The position numbers and the translations under genes were made by a program. The notes under the pieces are model-generated. The model saw only the letters and a program-made list of their open reading frames with translations. It searched no databases and had not been told where the DNA came from. 64,000 bases of DNA, from the NCBI GenBank assembly GCA_000169075.1, contig AAVT01000008.1, forward strand, positions 1 through 64,000, in the 5' to 3' direction. Below, piece by piece: positions 9,743 through 18,639 of the stretch. Each line of letters opens with the position of its first letter. The first letter of the stretch is position 1. Source of the DNA: a marine gamma proteobacterium HTCC2143 (GTDB taxonomy: Bacteria; Pseudomonadota; Gammaproteobacteria; Pseudomonadales; Dasaniaceae).

Positions 9743-11044
9743 ATGGTTAGAATTTTCGCAGTAATATTTTTTGTTTTCTTCACGAGTGTGGTTACCGCAC
9801 GAGATAATCGCATTGACACCATCAGGTATGATGCACCAGAGCTCGCTAATTTTGGTAAACATACCATCGGCGTTCGCACCCTCACAATAATTGACCCCAA
9901 TAGGATAGATGTACTTAATACGTCTAATGGCAGCGCTAATGCCGTCTATGATAGAAAGCTGACCATTGAAGTATGGTACCCAGCTGACCCGACAACAGCT
10001 CAGGATGCAGGTGGAGAATACAAAGCGATCACTCGCAATCCTGCCGTCATAGCGACACTCCGTGGCAGCGCTTTACGCAACGCCGATCCTGCCACCAATA
10101 ACGTGCGCTACCCGTTGGTCGTTTTATCCCACGGATATCCGGGTAATCGCTATCTAATGAGTCATCTAGGGGAAAACTTAGCCAGTAAAGGTTATGTTGT
10201 CGCCTCGATTGATCATGCTGACAGCACTTATGATGACCTTCAAGCATTTTCAAGCACCCTCTATAATCGGCCTCTTGATCAGCGTTTTGTCATCGACAGC
10301 ATGGCCAATTTCAGCGAAGACACCAACAGCTTTTTACACGGGTTGGTCAATGCAAATATGACGGGCGTGGTAGGCTATTCGATGGGTGGCTATGGTCTGG
10401 TGAACAATCTTGGAGGCGGTTACAGTGATGCCGTGGCTGCTGCCGCTACCATCTCACCAAACGCACTCGTAAGCGCCCATTCTACAGGCAATCCAGACTA
10501 TCGAAAGAAACTTGATTCTCGAATTAAGGCCGGCTTTGCGATTGCGCCATGGGGAATGAATTTCGGTTTTTGGTCAGCCAATGATTTAGCAGGAATCACA
10601 GTGCCCACGTTCTACCTCGCTGGAGATGCCGATGACATTGCCGGCTATGAGAACGGCGTGCGTGCGATTTTCAAAGGGGCGATAAACAGTGAGCGTTATT
10701 TACTAACCTTCAAAAATGCAGGACACAACGCGGGAGCCCCCTACCCGCTGCCGAATGAAATTTCGAGCAATGAGGACAAAACCGGCGCAAGTCATTATAC
10801 CGACCCGGTTTGGGACACAGTGCGTATGAACAACATTATGGACCATTTCGCCACGGCCTACTTCAATCATTACCTAAAGGATGACCAGCAGAGCCAAAGC
10901 TACCTCGATGTGGTGCCTGACGGTGCAGACGGTGTTTATTCAGAACAAAACGGTATCATGGATGACAAGCATACCTATTGGAAAGGCTTTGGCAGTGGAA
11001 CCGCCGTTGGCTTAAAACTCGAACATTTACAGCCACTCCAGTAA
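9743..11044 (+). CDS. Secreted alpha/beta hydrolase (PAF-acetylhydrolase/dienelactone-hydrolase-like)
   Basis: Serine hydrolase of 433 aa with an N-terminal signal (IFAVIFFVFFTSVVTAR). The fold is marked by the oxyanion-hole strand VVLSHGYPGNR, the nucleophile elbow GYSMGGYG (Ser213), an acid-bearing strand YLAGDADDIAG and the catalytic His in NAGHNAGAPYP. The length and the HGYPG motif resemble bacterial relatives of platelet-activating-factor acetylhydrolase, which cleave short acyl esters. The substrate is unknown. It is a single gene followed by a strong palindrome. Confidence 0.8.
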   Translation: MVRIFAVIFFVFFTSVVTARDNRIDTIRYDAPELANFGKHTIGVRTLTIIDPNRIDVLNTSNGSANAVYDRKLTIEVWYPADPTTAQDAGGEYKAITRNPAVIATLRGSALRNADPATNNVRYPLVVLSHGYPGNRYLMSHLGENLASKGYVVASIDHADSTYDDLQAFSSTLYNRPLDQRFVIDSMANFSEDTNSFLHGLVNANMTGVVGYSMGGYGLVNNLGGGYSDAVAAAATISPNALVSAHSTGNPDYRKKLDSRIKAGFAIAPWGMNFGFWSANDLAGITVPTFYLAGDADDIAGYENGVRAIFKGAINSERYLLTFKNAGHNAGAPYPLPNEISSNEDKTGASHYTDPVWDTVRMNNIMDHFATAYFNHYLKDDQQSQSYLDVVPDGADGVYSEQNGIMDDKHTYWKGFGSGTAVGLKLEHLQPLQ

Positions 11045-11053
11045 GGCTTGACC

Positions 11054-11090
11054 GGTGTCAGGGCACGTCTCGGCGAGACGTGCCCACACC
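11054..11090. repeat. Long near-perfect palindrome downstream of the hydrolase gene
   Basis: A 12-bp arm, GGGCACGTCTCG, is repeated inverted around one central base (11061-11085). Outside it, GGTGT and ACACC extend the pairing past a two-base bulge. It begins 10 bases after the hydrolase stop. There is no T-run, so it would stop transcription only as a hairpin, or it may protect the 3' end of the mRNA or bind a dimeric protein. Confidence 0.7.
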
Positions 11091-11155
11091 CAACGGGTTG
11101 ACCTCATCGACACAACACTTTAAACCGACATCCATCAACACAGCTAAGATTCCAT

Positions 11156-11857
11156 ATGCAACCTTTACCCTCGCAGTTTTTACACCAATCTATTGATATT
11201 TCTGAGGATCTTCTCGCCGAGCACTTTTTAACCGATTACGCTCGTACTCGCTCGCCACTGCGTAACCCTCATCTGGAAAATCCCGTGAGCGATGCGATGA
11301 AAGCGTCCTCATCTGCCTCAGCGGTGCTCATCGCATTTGTAAAAGAAAACGATGAGTTAAAAGTACTGGTGACCAAGCGCAGCGCTAACATTCGCTTTGC
11401 CGGGCATATTTGTTTTCCTGGAGGCAAGGTTGACGATAGCGATCATGACCCTGTGGCAACGGCGCTGCGGGAAGCTCACGAGGAAATAGACCTGAATCCG
11501 AACAGCGTAACCGTGCTGGGTAGTATGGGCGATTATTTTACACAAACTGGCTACCGTATAACGCCGGTTGTCGGAATCGTGCAGCAGCCATTTTCTTTAA
11601 CAACGGATTTAACGGCCTGCGAAAGTGAAGTCGAAGCAATCTATACCCTGCCCGCTAGCATGCTTTTTACCAGCAGCACATACCGCCTGCACCAGTTTAA
11701 CGTTAAGCCCCAGCAGACTCGGGGATATTATTCCCTAAGCCATGACGCTCGCGATTTGTCTATTCGCGTATCGGGCCCGACGGTGTCGATAATGATGGGG
11801 TTGTACGAAGAGGTATTGAAATCCCGAGGGTTGCTGCCTGCAGATGAGCAGAAATAA
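11156..11857 (+). CDS. Nudix hydrolase, CoA diphosphatase type
   Basis: Predicted pyrophosphatase that splits CoA and its esters, or related nucleotides, into phosphopantetheine and 3',5'-ADP (known role of the NudL/CoAse subgroup). The region preceding the Nudix box fits that subgroup: VLVTKRS, then HICFPGG. The box itself, around residues 89-111, reads GGKVDDSD...ALREAHEEI and keeps the REXXEE metal-binding core. Length is 233 aa. The ATG lies just after a weak AAG-rich site. It is convergent with rluA, whose stop is 25 bases away. Confidence 0.85.
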   Translation: MQPLPSQFLHQSIDISEDLLAEHFLTDYARTRSPLRNPHLENPVSDAMKASSSASAVLIAFVKENDELKVLVTKRSANIRFAGHICFPGGKVDDSDHDPVATALREAHEEIDLNPNSVTVLGSMGDYFTQTGYRITPVVGIVQQPFSLTTDLTACESEVEAIYTLPASMLFTSSTYRLHQFNVKPQQTRGYYSLSHDARDLSIRVSGPTVSIMMGLYEEVLKSRGLLPADEQK

Positions 11858-11881
11858 CGCACTAGAAATGGAACACAACCG

Positions 11882-12553
11882 CTAAAATGGACAATTGCTG
11901 ACACCCTGTATGATCTCACCGGTAGCCGGGTGGAAAAACTCCAAAGTCGTTGCATGTAACATCAATCGCTCTGCCATTACAAAAGCTTCATCGCTTCCGT
12001 AAAGATCACAACCTAAAATTGGATGCCCTATTTCACGGCTGTGAATACGCAGTTGATGGGTTCGTCCCGACGATGGAGTGAATTCTACCTTGGTGCAGTT
12101 ACCTGCTATTTTTTCTATGACTCTATATCGTGTTACCGCCTCTTTCCCATCTCGATAGCAGATTTTTTGCAGAGGAAAATTGTCTTTATCTTTGGCGATA
12201 GGGAAATCTATAACGCCGCTGTTATCAGCCATTTCACCATACAGTAAAGCTTTGTACGTTTTCTTCACGCTGCGCGCTTGAAACTGTCTGGTCAAATTAC
12301 CGTTAACCTCTTTGCTCAGTGCCACCAGCATAATGCCTGATGTACCGAAGTCGAGCCGATGTACCAGCGTTGCTGTTGGGAAATCTTGTACCAAACGATA
12401 GTGTACTGAATCTTTATTGCGTGGATGCTTTCCCGATAAACTCAGCAATCCGGTCGGCTTATTAATTAGTAAAAAACTGTCGTCTTGATAAATAACCGTA
12501 ATTTCATCGTGACAGACCGGTACAATGAACGGATCAGCTTGTGGTTGCATCAT
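11882..12553 (-). CDS. rluA: Dual-specificity tRNA/23S rRNA pseudouridine synthase RluA
   Basis: Isomerises uridine to pseudouridine; E. coli RluA acts on 23S rRNA U746 and tRNA U32. The protein is short (about 223 aa) and lacks an S4 domain, as RluA does. It carries the catalytic motif HRLDFGTSG, with Asp68 from this start. KPTGLLSLSGKHP precedes it and SGRTHQLRIH follows. The start is ATG 12553; a TTG four codons upstream (12565) is also in frame. It may be co-transcribed with the small gene immediately upstream. Confidence 0.88.
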   Translation of the reverse strand: MMQPQADPFIVPVCHDEITVIYQDDSFLLINKPTGLLSLSGKHPRNKDSVHYRLVQDFPTATLVHRLDFGTSGIMLVALSKEVNGNLTRQFQARSVKKTYKALLYGEMADNSGVIDFPIAKDKDNFPLQKICYRDGKEAVTRYRVIEKIAGNCTKVEFTPSSGRTHQLRIHSREIGHPILGCDLYGSDEAFVMAERLMLHATTLEFFHPATGEIIQGVSNCPF

Positions 12554-12589
12554 TATATTCTTCAAAAAAACTCAGCAGTTTATTCCGAC

Positions 12590-12766
12590 TCATTGCTCAT
12601 CTTGCTTTTCGAGTGTGACCATTAAGACCCGGCTATCCCCAGCAAACCACTTTTGTACATACAAACTACCGACGATGGCGGCTTTTCCCGCTTCAGGTTC
12701 TTCTTTATAGCGCACACTGTTCTTAGTTTCTTTTTCATAGACAAACTTTATTGACTCGCTTGACAT
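12590..12766 (-). CDS. Small conserved-looking protein, 58 aa
   Basis: A short gene on the minus strand running from ATG 12766 to TGA 12590. AGGGG lies about 8 bases before the ATG. The peptide begins MSSESIKFVYEKETKNSV and continues to GSLYVQKWFAGD and a charged end, EKQDEQ. I recall similar 55-65-residue hypothetical proteins in gammaproteobacteria with the same KFVYEKETKN and LYVQKW cores, but no function. It has no signal or membrane segment and is probably a small beta-rich cytoplasmic protein. It sits 37 bases before rluA and 45 bases after yaeQ on the same strand. Confidence 0.72.
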   Translation of the reverse strand: MSSESIKFVYEKETKNSVRYKEEPEAGKAAIVGSLYVQKWFAGDSRVLMVTLEKQDEQ

Positions 12767-12810
12767 TCAAAATCCCCTATAGTTGCTCGTCGTTAGTAGC
12801 GAAACACGAA

Positions 12811-13344
12811 CTAGCCAACAAGTTCGCACAGTATAACTTCTTGTTCACCTTTATCGGTGGCGACATAAATGGAATCGCCGGAAATGGTTACGGAGGCATT
12901 AACTTTTCTTTCGATAAGTTCAGCCAACGTTTTGATTTCGTTCCATTGAAACTGAAAAAAAGTCGCTGGAAGCGCTGACAACTTCGACCCTTCGAGCTGC
13001 CACCAGGTCGATGACTTTGAATTAAAGCTGTAAACAAGGGTTTCTTTCGCCTGCCTGCTTGTCTTTTTTACTCTGTCGAAAGTCGGCTCACCGATTTCGA
13101 TCCAAGAATCTATTTCCCCGGTCAGTGATTGTCGCCAAAGATCCGGCTCTTCGGTGTTACTGATACCCTTACAAAATTCTAATCTATCCCCCGTATTCAA
13201 ACAAAAAGCCAATACTCGGGTGACCATACGCTCCGTCGTTTCTGACGGATGTTGAGCCACCGTTAAATTGAGCTCCTCGTAAATTTCACGATTTAAGTCA
13301 CTCAGCGAAATATTAAATTTAAATATTGTAGGCTTTATCGCCAT
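12811..13344 (-). CDS. yaeQ: YaeQ family protein
   Basis: A 177-aa protein that matches YaeQ along its whole length: MAIKPTIFKFNISLSDL at the start, HPSETTERMVTRVLAF, the acidic segment EEPDLW, DSWIEIGEP, and a C-terminus with FQWNE. The YaeQ fold resembles a PD-(D/E)XK nuclease-like core, but its biochemical role is not established. Older links to RfaH complementation are weak. It heads a compact minus-strand group with the 58-aa gene and rluA. Confidence 0.87.
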   Translation of the reverse strand: MAIKPTIFKFNISLSDLNREIYEELNLTVAQHPSETTERMVTRVLAFCLNTGDRLEFCKGISNTEEPDLWRQSLTGEIDSWIEIGEPTFDRVKKTSRQAKETLVYSFNSKSSTWWQLEGSKLSALPATFFQFQWNEIKTLAELIERKVNASVTISGDSIYVATDKGEQEVILCELVG

Positions 13345-13427
13345 AGGGAAACGTCACTTATTATCTGCGGCTTTGCATACTATCTGCTTAACCCGGTGGT
13401 GTCCGATTAGTTTACGTAATAGAAAAC

Positions 13428-14522
13428 CTATCCGCGCTGGCTAAACGCCGCCAACACATTCTTTTCCTTACGACTTGCTATCCCTGCCCTGGTAAATTTT
13501 TGCTGCCCTGGGGTAAGTGTTCGATACCATGCCAAAGTATCGATTGCCGTTGTAGCAAGACTGCGGTAACGTAAACCCGCATCAACACTGGTCTGGTTTT
13601 CCCACAATTGGGCATGAATACCATCACTGCCCGCATTCCACATCGGCATTTCACTACCATTGACATTTTGCGATAACAAAAATTGAGAATCTGCCCAGCG
13701 AAATCTTACTTCTGCGGTCGTGGTGGCCCGAATACCATGTAATAATCCACCCCAATTAAATAATCCGTTAGGGCCGGATGCGTTGAATATTCCCGGCGTA
13801 TCATTTTCTGCCAACGTCAAATAAAACTCCGCCAAATCTCTAACGTCAATCAGCGAGTAGCTCGTTTCCGGAGTACCCGGCGCCAATATTTCTCCACCCC
13901 GATGAATGCGATCTACCCACCAAGTAAAGCGCTGGGTGCCATCTCCCGGCCCAGCAACATAGGTTGGTCGAACAATGGTACTGCGATCACCGTAGATGTC
14001 ACTGACATAACCTTCAGCAACGGCCTTTAGTGGACCGTAATACTTTCCGACGTTTTCTGATGTGGGATCAGCTAAGGTTGATAGTTTCGAGGTTGCGCCC
14101 ATAGGCAGCCGATCCGGGGCCACGTCATAAGCTGCCACAGAAGAAGTGAAAATATATCGCCCCACTCGTCCCTTAAGCAAGACCGCAGAATCCATGACGT
14201 GCCTAGGTACATAACCTGAATTATCCAAAACGACGTCCCACTCGCCTTTTGTTATAGATTCAAGTCCGTTGTTTCTGTCTCCGACGAGTTTTTCAGCCGC
14301 GGGAAACAAGTCTTTGTTGGTCCGACCACGGTTGAACAAGGTAACGTGGTGCCCTCTGGCTTGCGCGGCCCTGACAAAATGTGGCCCAATAAATCCGGAG
14401 CCTCCCAGCACCAAAATTCTTTTTGCTGTAGGTCTCGTTACCGCTGCTGAAACCGTCGACGACATTGAACTGGCACCTACAACGGCAGCAACACCCAGTA
14501 ATTCTCTTCTATTCATTTTCAT
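13428..14522 (-). CDS. Tat-exported NAD-dependent epimerase/dehydratase-like protein
   Basis: Rossmann-fold short-chain-type oxidoreductase of 364 aa. The N-terminus is a twin-arginine signal: MKMNRRELLGVAAVVG (Arg5-Arg6) then a hydrophobic stretch to VSAAV. The dinucleotide motif GGSGFIG is at residues 40-46. The catalytic-type pair Tyr162-xxx-Lys166 (YGPLK) and the segment FTSSVAAYD, supplying the Ser/Thr, are present. The family acts on nucleotide sugars or isoflavone-type substrates in the cytoplasm, so export with a bound cofactor through Tat is the notable point. GAGGAG precedes ATG 14522. Confidence 0.83.
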   Translation of the reverse strand: MKMNRRELLGVAAVVGASSMSSTVSAAVTRPTAKRILVLGGSGFIGPHFVRAAQARGHHVTLFNRGRTNKDLFPAAEKLVGDRNNGLESITKGEWDVVLDNSGYVPRHVMDSAVLLKGRVGRYIFTSSVAAYDVAPDRLPMGATSKLSTLADPTSENVGKYYGPLKAVAEGYVSDIYGDRSTIVRPTYVAGPGDGTQRFTWWVDRIHRGGEILAPGTPETSYSLIDVRDLAEFYLTLAENDTPGIFNASGPNGLFNWGGLLHGIRATTTAEVRFRWADSQFLLSQNVNGSEMPMWNAGSDGIHAQLWENQTSVDAGLRYRSLATTAIDTLAWYRTLTPGQQKFTRAGIASRKEKNVLAAFSQRG

Positions 14523-14567
14523 TTCATGCTCCTCGATTCGGCAAAACTAATATAGGGGACTTCCGCT

Positions 14568-15239
14568 CTACTCGACCGTTTTCGTAGCATTCTTGGTCTT
14601 AGGATCCGTGTTTCCCAAAGTCATCGACATCACCCAAAAGTTATTCATTATAGCCATTTGGACGACGATAATGACAAAAGCGATGAGCGACGCAAGTCCC
14701 GATAACCACACATTGTCATCCATCGACCAAACCAGACCACTTAAACTGCACAGTGTGGCCACGATTGCGGCGATCGGAAAAATATCCTTAAGCGACGCTC
14801 TATTCCGCCCATTGAAAAACTCTGCGTTCTCAGCCTCTTCGCGAGCGCGACGCATATCATGCTGACTGATCCAAGGAATAGCAACAAACAGAATAGCCAA
14901 CATTAGCAACCACTGCGGCACTGCATCAGAATCAAGATTTCCAACCATCAAAAATTGCACAACACCGATCACGAATGGAAAAAATGAATCTGATGTAGAT
15001 GGTACCCAGCGAAATCGCATCGCATTACTCGCATAAGTATGCCAAATCAAAATAATACCTAGAAATGTAGTCACAATCCTTATCCAGCCAGCCGTCGCTG
15101 TCCAGCTCATTTCATAAAACTCTCGATGATTGCGAACCTCATCCCAAAGAAGTTCAAAGGCGAGTGCCTGGACAATACTGAGCAAAGTCAGCAACACCAT
15201 CGGAAAGTTATTTTTGGCTCTACTGCGAATGACGCTCAT
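14568..15239 (-). CDS. Hypothetical integral membrane protein
   Basis: A 223-aa protein with about six predicted membrane helices, at about residues 13-30, 50-66, 85-100, 110-124, 150-170 and 180-203. A charged cytoplasmic-type loop, HDMRRAREEAENAEFFNGR, lies between the fourth and fifth. I recognise no family motif. It is followed 45 bases later by the Tat-exported epimerase on the same strand and may be its membrane partner, but spacing is the only evidence. Confidence 0.6.
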   Translation of the reverse strand: MSVIRSRAKNNFPMVLLTLLSIVQALAFELLWDEVRNHREFYEMSWTATAGWIRIVTTFLGIILIWHTYASNAMRFRWVPSTSDSFFPFVIGVVQFLMVGNLDSDAVPQWLLMLAILFVAIPWISQHDMRRAREEAENAEFFNGRNRASLKDIFPIAAIVATLCSLSGLVWSMDDNVWLSGLASLIAFVIIVVQMAIMNNFWVMSMTLGNTDPKTKNATKTVE

Positions 15240-15435
15240 AACTTGGCCTGAATTATCTGCGGAGTAGATTCAAGTATAGCTGGTATTTTATTAATGGCGA
15301 CATGCCCAGGAGTTGCAGCGCAAGCAGATAGGCCATCAAAAAATCAACATAACCTGAGGTAATTATCTATGTTGTTTACCGTATTGATGATGCAGGTCAA
15401 TTGATTTTTCAGTGAATATCTTCACAGTTATAGTC

Positions 15436-16917
15436 ATGGGTATTGATATCGATAAAACTAAATTTGAGACTCGGGATTATGTAGAATTTGAAAACAGACT
15501 GGAAGAGAATTTGTCTGTTTTACAGGAGCTGTTAGCTGACCCTGCCTTTGGCACTGGAAATAGCTCAATAGGTGCAGAGCTTGAGTTGTATATCGTAGGC
15601 ACCGATGGAAACCCGCTCTATGCCAATCAAGAAATCATCGACGAATTGAAAGACCCACAATTAACCGTGGAATTGAACCGTTACAATCTGGAATATAATC
15701 TCACTCCTTATCGGTTGGCCCGATCTGCCTTCTCAAGTATTGAAGAAGAAATTGTCAAAAAATTGCGGGAGGTAAACGCAGCAGCGGCAATCTACGATGG
15801 TCGCATTGTGGCTATAGGTATTTTACCGACACTAAAACGGTCTGACTTTGGCGACCACTCAGTGACTGAGCGTAAACGTTATCAAGCGTTAATGAGTCAG
15901 CTGATAAAACGTAGCGGCACCCAATTTAGAATTGATGTTAACGGCGAAGACCCGCTAAAACTGACGATGGAGGACATTACTTTTGAAGGCGCAAATACGT
16001 CTTTTCAAGTCCACTATCGAGTCAATCCAATTGACTTCGCTGATATCTACAACGCCATTCAGGTGGTTACGCCTCTCGCTGTTGCAATTGGTGCTAACTC
16101 GCCGACACTCTTTGGGCATTCTCTGTGGCATGAGACACGAGTGCCCCTGTTCAAACAATCGATAGACACTCGACACACCGATGCTTATCGCTGGAGAAAT
16201 CCAGCTCGGGTTAACTTTGGCCAAGGGTGGCTGCGACATAATGCCGTTGATTTATTTCGTGAGACCGTTCGTATCTACCCTGCATTATTGCCCATTTGTG
16301 CCCAGCATTCGTCCAAACAACAGCAAGAAGATGGCGAAGTGCCAAGCCTCGCCGAGCTCCGTCTTCATCTGAGTACCGTGTGGCTTTGGAATAGGCCGGT
16401 CTATGATGACGCTGAAGGTGGTCATCTGCGAATCGAAATGCGAGCCCTACCTGCAGGCCCTACTGCCGTTGATATGGTAGCAAATGCTGCGTTTCTGATC
16501 GGTTTAGCTGAAGGTATTCGACCGCAGATCAACGAGCTATTGCCAGCGCTACCTTTTCATTTAGCTGAATACAATTTTTATCGAGCAGCACAGCATGGTC
16601 TTGATGCAAAACTTGTTTGGCCACACTTAGGCCAACATGGTTATCGAGAGCAAACCATCACCGATATTATCGATCAACTATTGCCCTGCGCCCAGCAGGG
16701 TCTGGATGCTATTGGAGTGCCGCTAGAGGAGTCAAAACGCTATCTTTCTGTTATTCAGCGACGCCTGATTCGAAAACAGAATGGCGCTATTTGGCAGCAA
16801 AATAAATTGTCCCAACTCAATCAATCGATGTCGACAGATAACGCCTCACACACACTTTTAGAAACATTTATTAACCACAGTAACAGCAACATCCCTGTGG
16901 CGGAATGGCCATTGTGA
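15436..16917 (+). CDS. Carboxylate-amine ligase, glutamate-cysteine ligase family 2 (GCS2)
   Basis: An ATP-dependent ligase fold that joins an amine to a glutamate-like carboxylate. This subgroup is related to YbdK and plant-type GshA and its physiological substrates are unknown. The N-terminal signature SIGAELELYIVG contains the metal-binding Glu residues, followed by VELNRYNLEYNLTPY. Later blocks FQVHYRV, GANSPTLFG, WRNPARVNFGQGW and LRIEMRALPAGPT fit the family. ATG 15436 gives the start MGIDIDKTKF that I expect for homologs; an in-frame GTG at 15412 is possible. It overlaps the next gene by 13 bases. Classical glutathione synthesis is not implied. Confidence 0.78.
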   Translation: MGIDIDKTKFETRDYVEFENRLEENLSVLQELLADPAFGTGNSSIGAELELYIVGTDGNPLYANQEIIDELKDPQLTVELNRYNLEYNLTPYRLARSAFSSIEEEIVKKLREVNAAAAIYDGRIVAIGILPTLKRSDFGDHSVTERKRYQALMSQLIKRSGTQFRIDVNGEDPLKLTMEDITFEGANTSFQVHYRVNPIDFADIYNAIQVVTPLAVAIGANSPTLFGHSLWHETRVPLFKQSIDTRHTDAYRWRNPARVNFGQGWLRHNAVDLFRETVRIYPALLPICAQHSSKQQQEDGEVPSLAELRLHLSTVWLWNRPVYDDAEGGHLRIEMRALPAGPTAVDMVANAAFLIGLAEGIRPQINELLPALPFHLAEYNFYRAAQHGLDAKLVWPHLGQHGYREQTITDIIDQLLPCAQQGLDAIGVPLEESKRYLSVIQRRLIRKQNGAIWQQNKLSQLNQSMSTDNASHTLLETFINHSNSNIPVAEWPL

Positions 16918-17945
16918 GACGTTTCAAATTCATTCGAAATCCGATGTTCGACGACATAGGAAACAGTGTCGACGAGTTTCTTAGGTTACTCGACGGACCC
17001 GCCTGCTTATTTCAGCAAGGTTTTGATCGCAGCAGAACCCGTGCAGTTGTTACCCTACTGCACGGCAATGAACCATCAGGAATCACTGCTATTTTTCACT
17101 GGCTCAGATCGGCACAACAACCCAAGACAAATACGATCTACATAATTGCCTCCATCGAAGCGGCACTCACCCCCCCATTATTTAGCCATCGCATGCTTCC
17201 AAGAGCTAGAGATCTAAATCGATGTTTCCGTCCACCGTTTAACGATGCCCAAGGGCATTTGGCCGAGGAAATTCTCGAGATTCTTCGGCTACATCATCCT
17301 GAGGCGGTGATAGACATACACAACACCTCGGGCTCGGGACCCTCTTTCGGCGTCTGTACGCATATGGACCGCCACCACGATGCACTGGTATCACTATTTA
17401 GTCAGCGGCTGATTATTTCCAACCTCAATTTGGGTGCATTGATGGATATCAGCGAGCATTTTTATCCCACAGTCACCGTCGAGGTGGGGGGTAGGCTGGA
17501 CGAAGAAGCGCATTCACTCGCCTATGAGGGACTGTCACGCTATCTAAGCGCCGAAACGGTATTAGCTCCGGACATTGAAGCAGAATGGGAGCTTGAATTG
17601 TTACATAACCCGACGAGACTCGAGCTAAACGCTGGTATTACACTGACTTATGCAGAGCGGGAAACCAGCAGTTACGACATCACCTTGAGACCCGATATAG
17701 AACATCATAATTTTGGTACCATCAGCCCCGATACCCAATTGGGTTGGGCGCAAGATGACTTACATCGATTATTTTCGGCCTTCGATGCAAACGGTCGATG
17801 CGCTGTTTCCAGACTCGTTCGTATCGATCAGGGAAAACTGTACCCTGCTCAACGACTAAAACTATTTATGATCACCACTAACGCGGCCATCGCAGAATCA
17901 GATTGCCTATTCTATGCTGTTGCCGAAAATGGATATACTATTTAA
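16905..17945 (+). CDS. Succinylglutamate desuccinylase/aspartoacylase family zinc hydrolase
   Basis: A zinc-dependent amidohydrolase (346 aa) of the AstE/AspA group, which cleaves N-acyl amino acids. Zinc ligands are visible as His53 and Glu56 in LLHGNEPSG and His139 in VIDIHNTSG. The substrate-binding DLNR (103-106) and a catalytic Glu193 in TVTVEVGG follow the family pattern. Several starts are possible: ATG 16905, GTG 16914, ATG 16944. All but the last overlap the ligase gene, suggesting coupled translation. The pairing of an amide-forming ligase with an amide-cleaving hydrolase hints that both handle one N-acyl or gamma-glutamyl compound, which is inference. Confidence 0.8.
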   Translation: MAIVRRFKFIRNPMFDDIGNSVDEFLRLLDGPACLFQQGFDRSRTRAVVTLLHGNEPSGITAIFHWLRSAQQPKTNTIYIIASIEAALTPPLFSHRMLPRARDLNRCFRPPFNDAQGHLAEEILEILRLHHPEAVIDIHNTSGSGPSFGVCTHMDRHHDALVSLFSQRLIISNLNLGALMDISEHFYPTVTVEVGGRLDEEAHSLAYEGLSRYLSAETVLAPDIEAEWELELLHNPTRLELNAGITLTYAERETSSYDITLRPDIEHHNFGTISPDTQLGWAQDDLHRLFSAFDANGRCAVSRLVRIDQGKLYPAQRLKLFMITTNAAIAESDCLFYAVAENGYTI

Positions 17946-18050
17946 CTGGCCATTTGAGACCGTCTAATTGCAGCCAGTCCTTGCAGAGGCCTAGGTTGAG
18001 CTGGATACTGTGGTCTTAACTATTTGGCACGACAGCGACTCGGATTGAAT

Positions 18051-18608
18051 ATGACCAAACATGTCGAATTTACCGCGATGGAAAACGCAACTCGCAGCGA
18101 CTATGACCTCGTTTTTCAACACGAAGACAAGAACATTGAAGGTCAGGCTGATAGGGTCATCGAATGGCTGGGAATGATGGCAGGAGATTCGCCCTATCAA
18201 ATATCACGGCTTGATCACTGCCTGCAAACAGCAACACGGGCCGAAATCGATGGCGCCGATGACGAAACCATTGTCTGCGCCCTACTGCATGATATCGGCG
18301 ACATTCTTGCGCCCGCCAATCATTCACAAATAGGTGCCGCATTATTGAGGCCCTACGTCAGCGAAAAAAACTACTGGGTCGTTCTACACCACGGTTTGTT
18401 TCAAGGTTATTACTGGATGCACCACTACGCCCAAGATAGGCATGCCAGAGATCAACTGTGCGATCATCCCCACTATCAAGCGTGCGTGGATTTTTGCGCC
18501 CGCTGGGATCAACCTTCCTTTGACCCTGACTATACAACGCAGCCATTGGACCACTATATTCCACTGATCCGCACAGTTTTTTCTCGCAAACCCAAACCGT
18601 TACTGTAA
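18051..18608 (+). CDS. HD-domain metal-dependent enzyme
   Basis: HD-superfamily protein of 185 aa. Metal ligands are seen in SRLDHCLQTATRAE, the paired LLHDIGD and the later NHSQIGAALLR and VLHHGLFQGYY. This order resembles the PhnZ-like mixed-valent diiron oxygenases as well as plain phosphohydrolases. The C-terminal DFCARWDQPSFDPDY block appears in a subfamily whose substrate I do not know. ATG 18051 was chosen because MTKHVEFTAMENATR looks like a natural start; an in-frame TTG lies at 18024. It follows the deacylase after 105 bases on the same strand and may be a third step of the same pathway. Confidence 0.75.
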   Translation: MTKHVEFTAMENATRSDYDLVFQHEDKNIEGQADRVIEWLGMMAGDSPYQISRLDHCLQTATRAEIDGADDETIVCALLHDIGDILAPANHSQIGAALLRPYVSEKNYWVVLHHGLFQGYYWMHHYAQDRHARDQLCDHPHYQACVDFCARWDQPSFDPDYTTQPLDHYIPLIRTVFSRKPKPLL

Positions 18609-18639
18609 ATAGAGACGGTTCCGTTTCAAAGAAAATCTT

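Noticed and set aside
15436..16917. Classical glutathione synthesis (GshA) as the role of the GCS2 protein
   Set aside because: The GCS2/YbdK group is distinct from GshA and no gshB is nearby; only the general ligase class is supported.
18051..18608. Phosphonate breakdown role for the HD protein
   Set aside because: No phnY, phnW or phosphonate transporter is near; only the HD metal motif and rough spacing match PhnZ.
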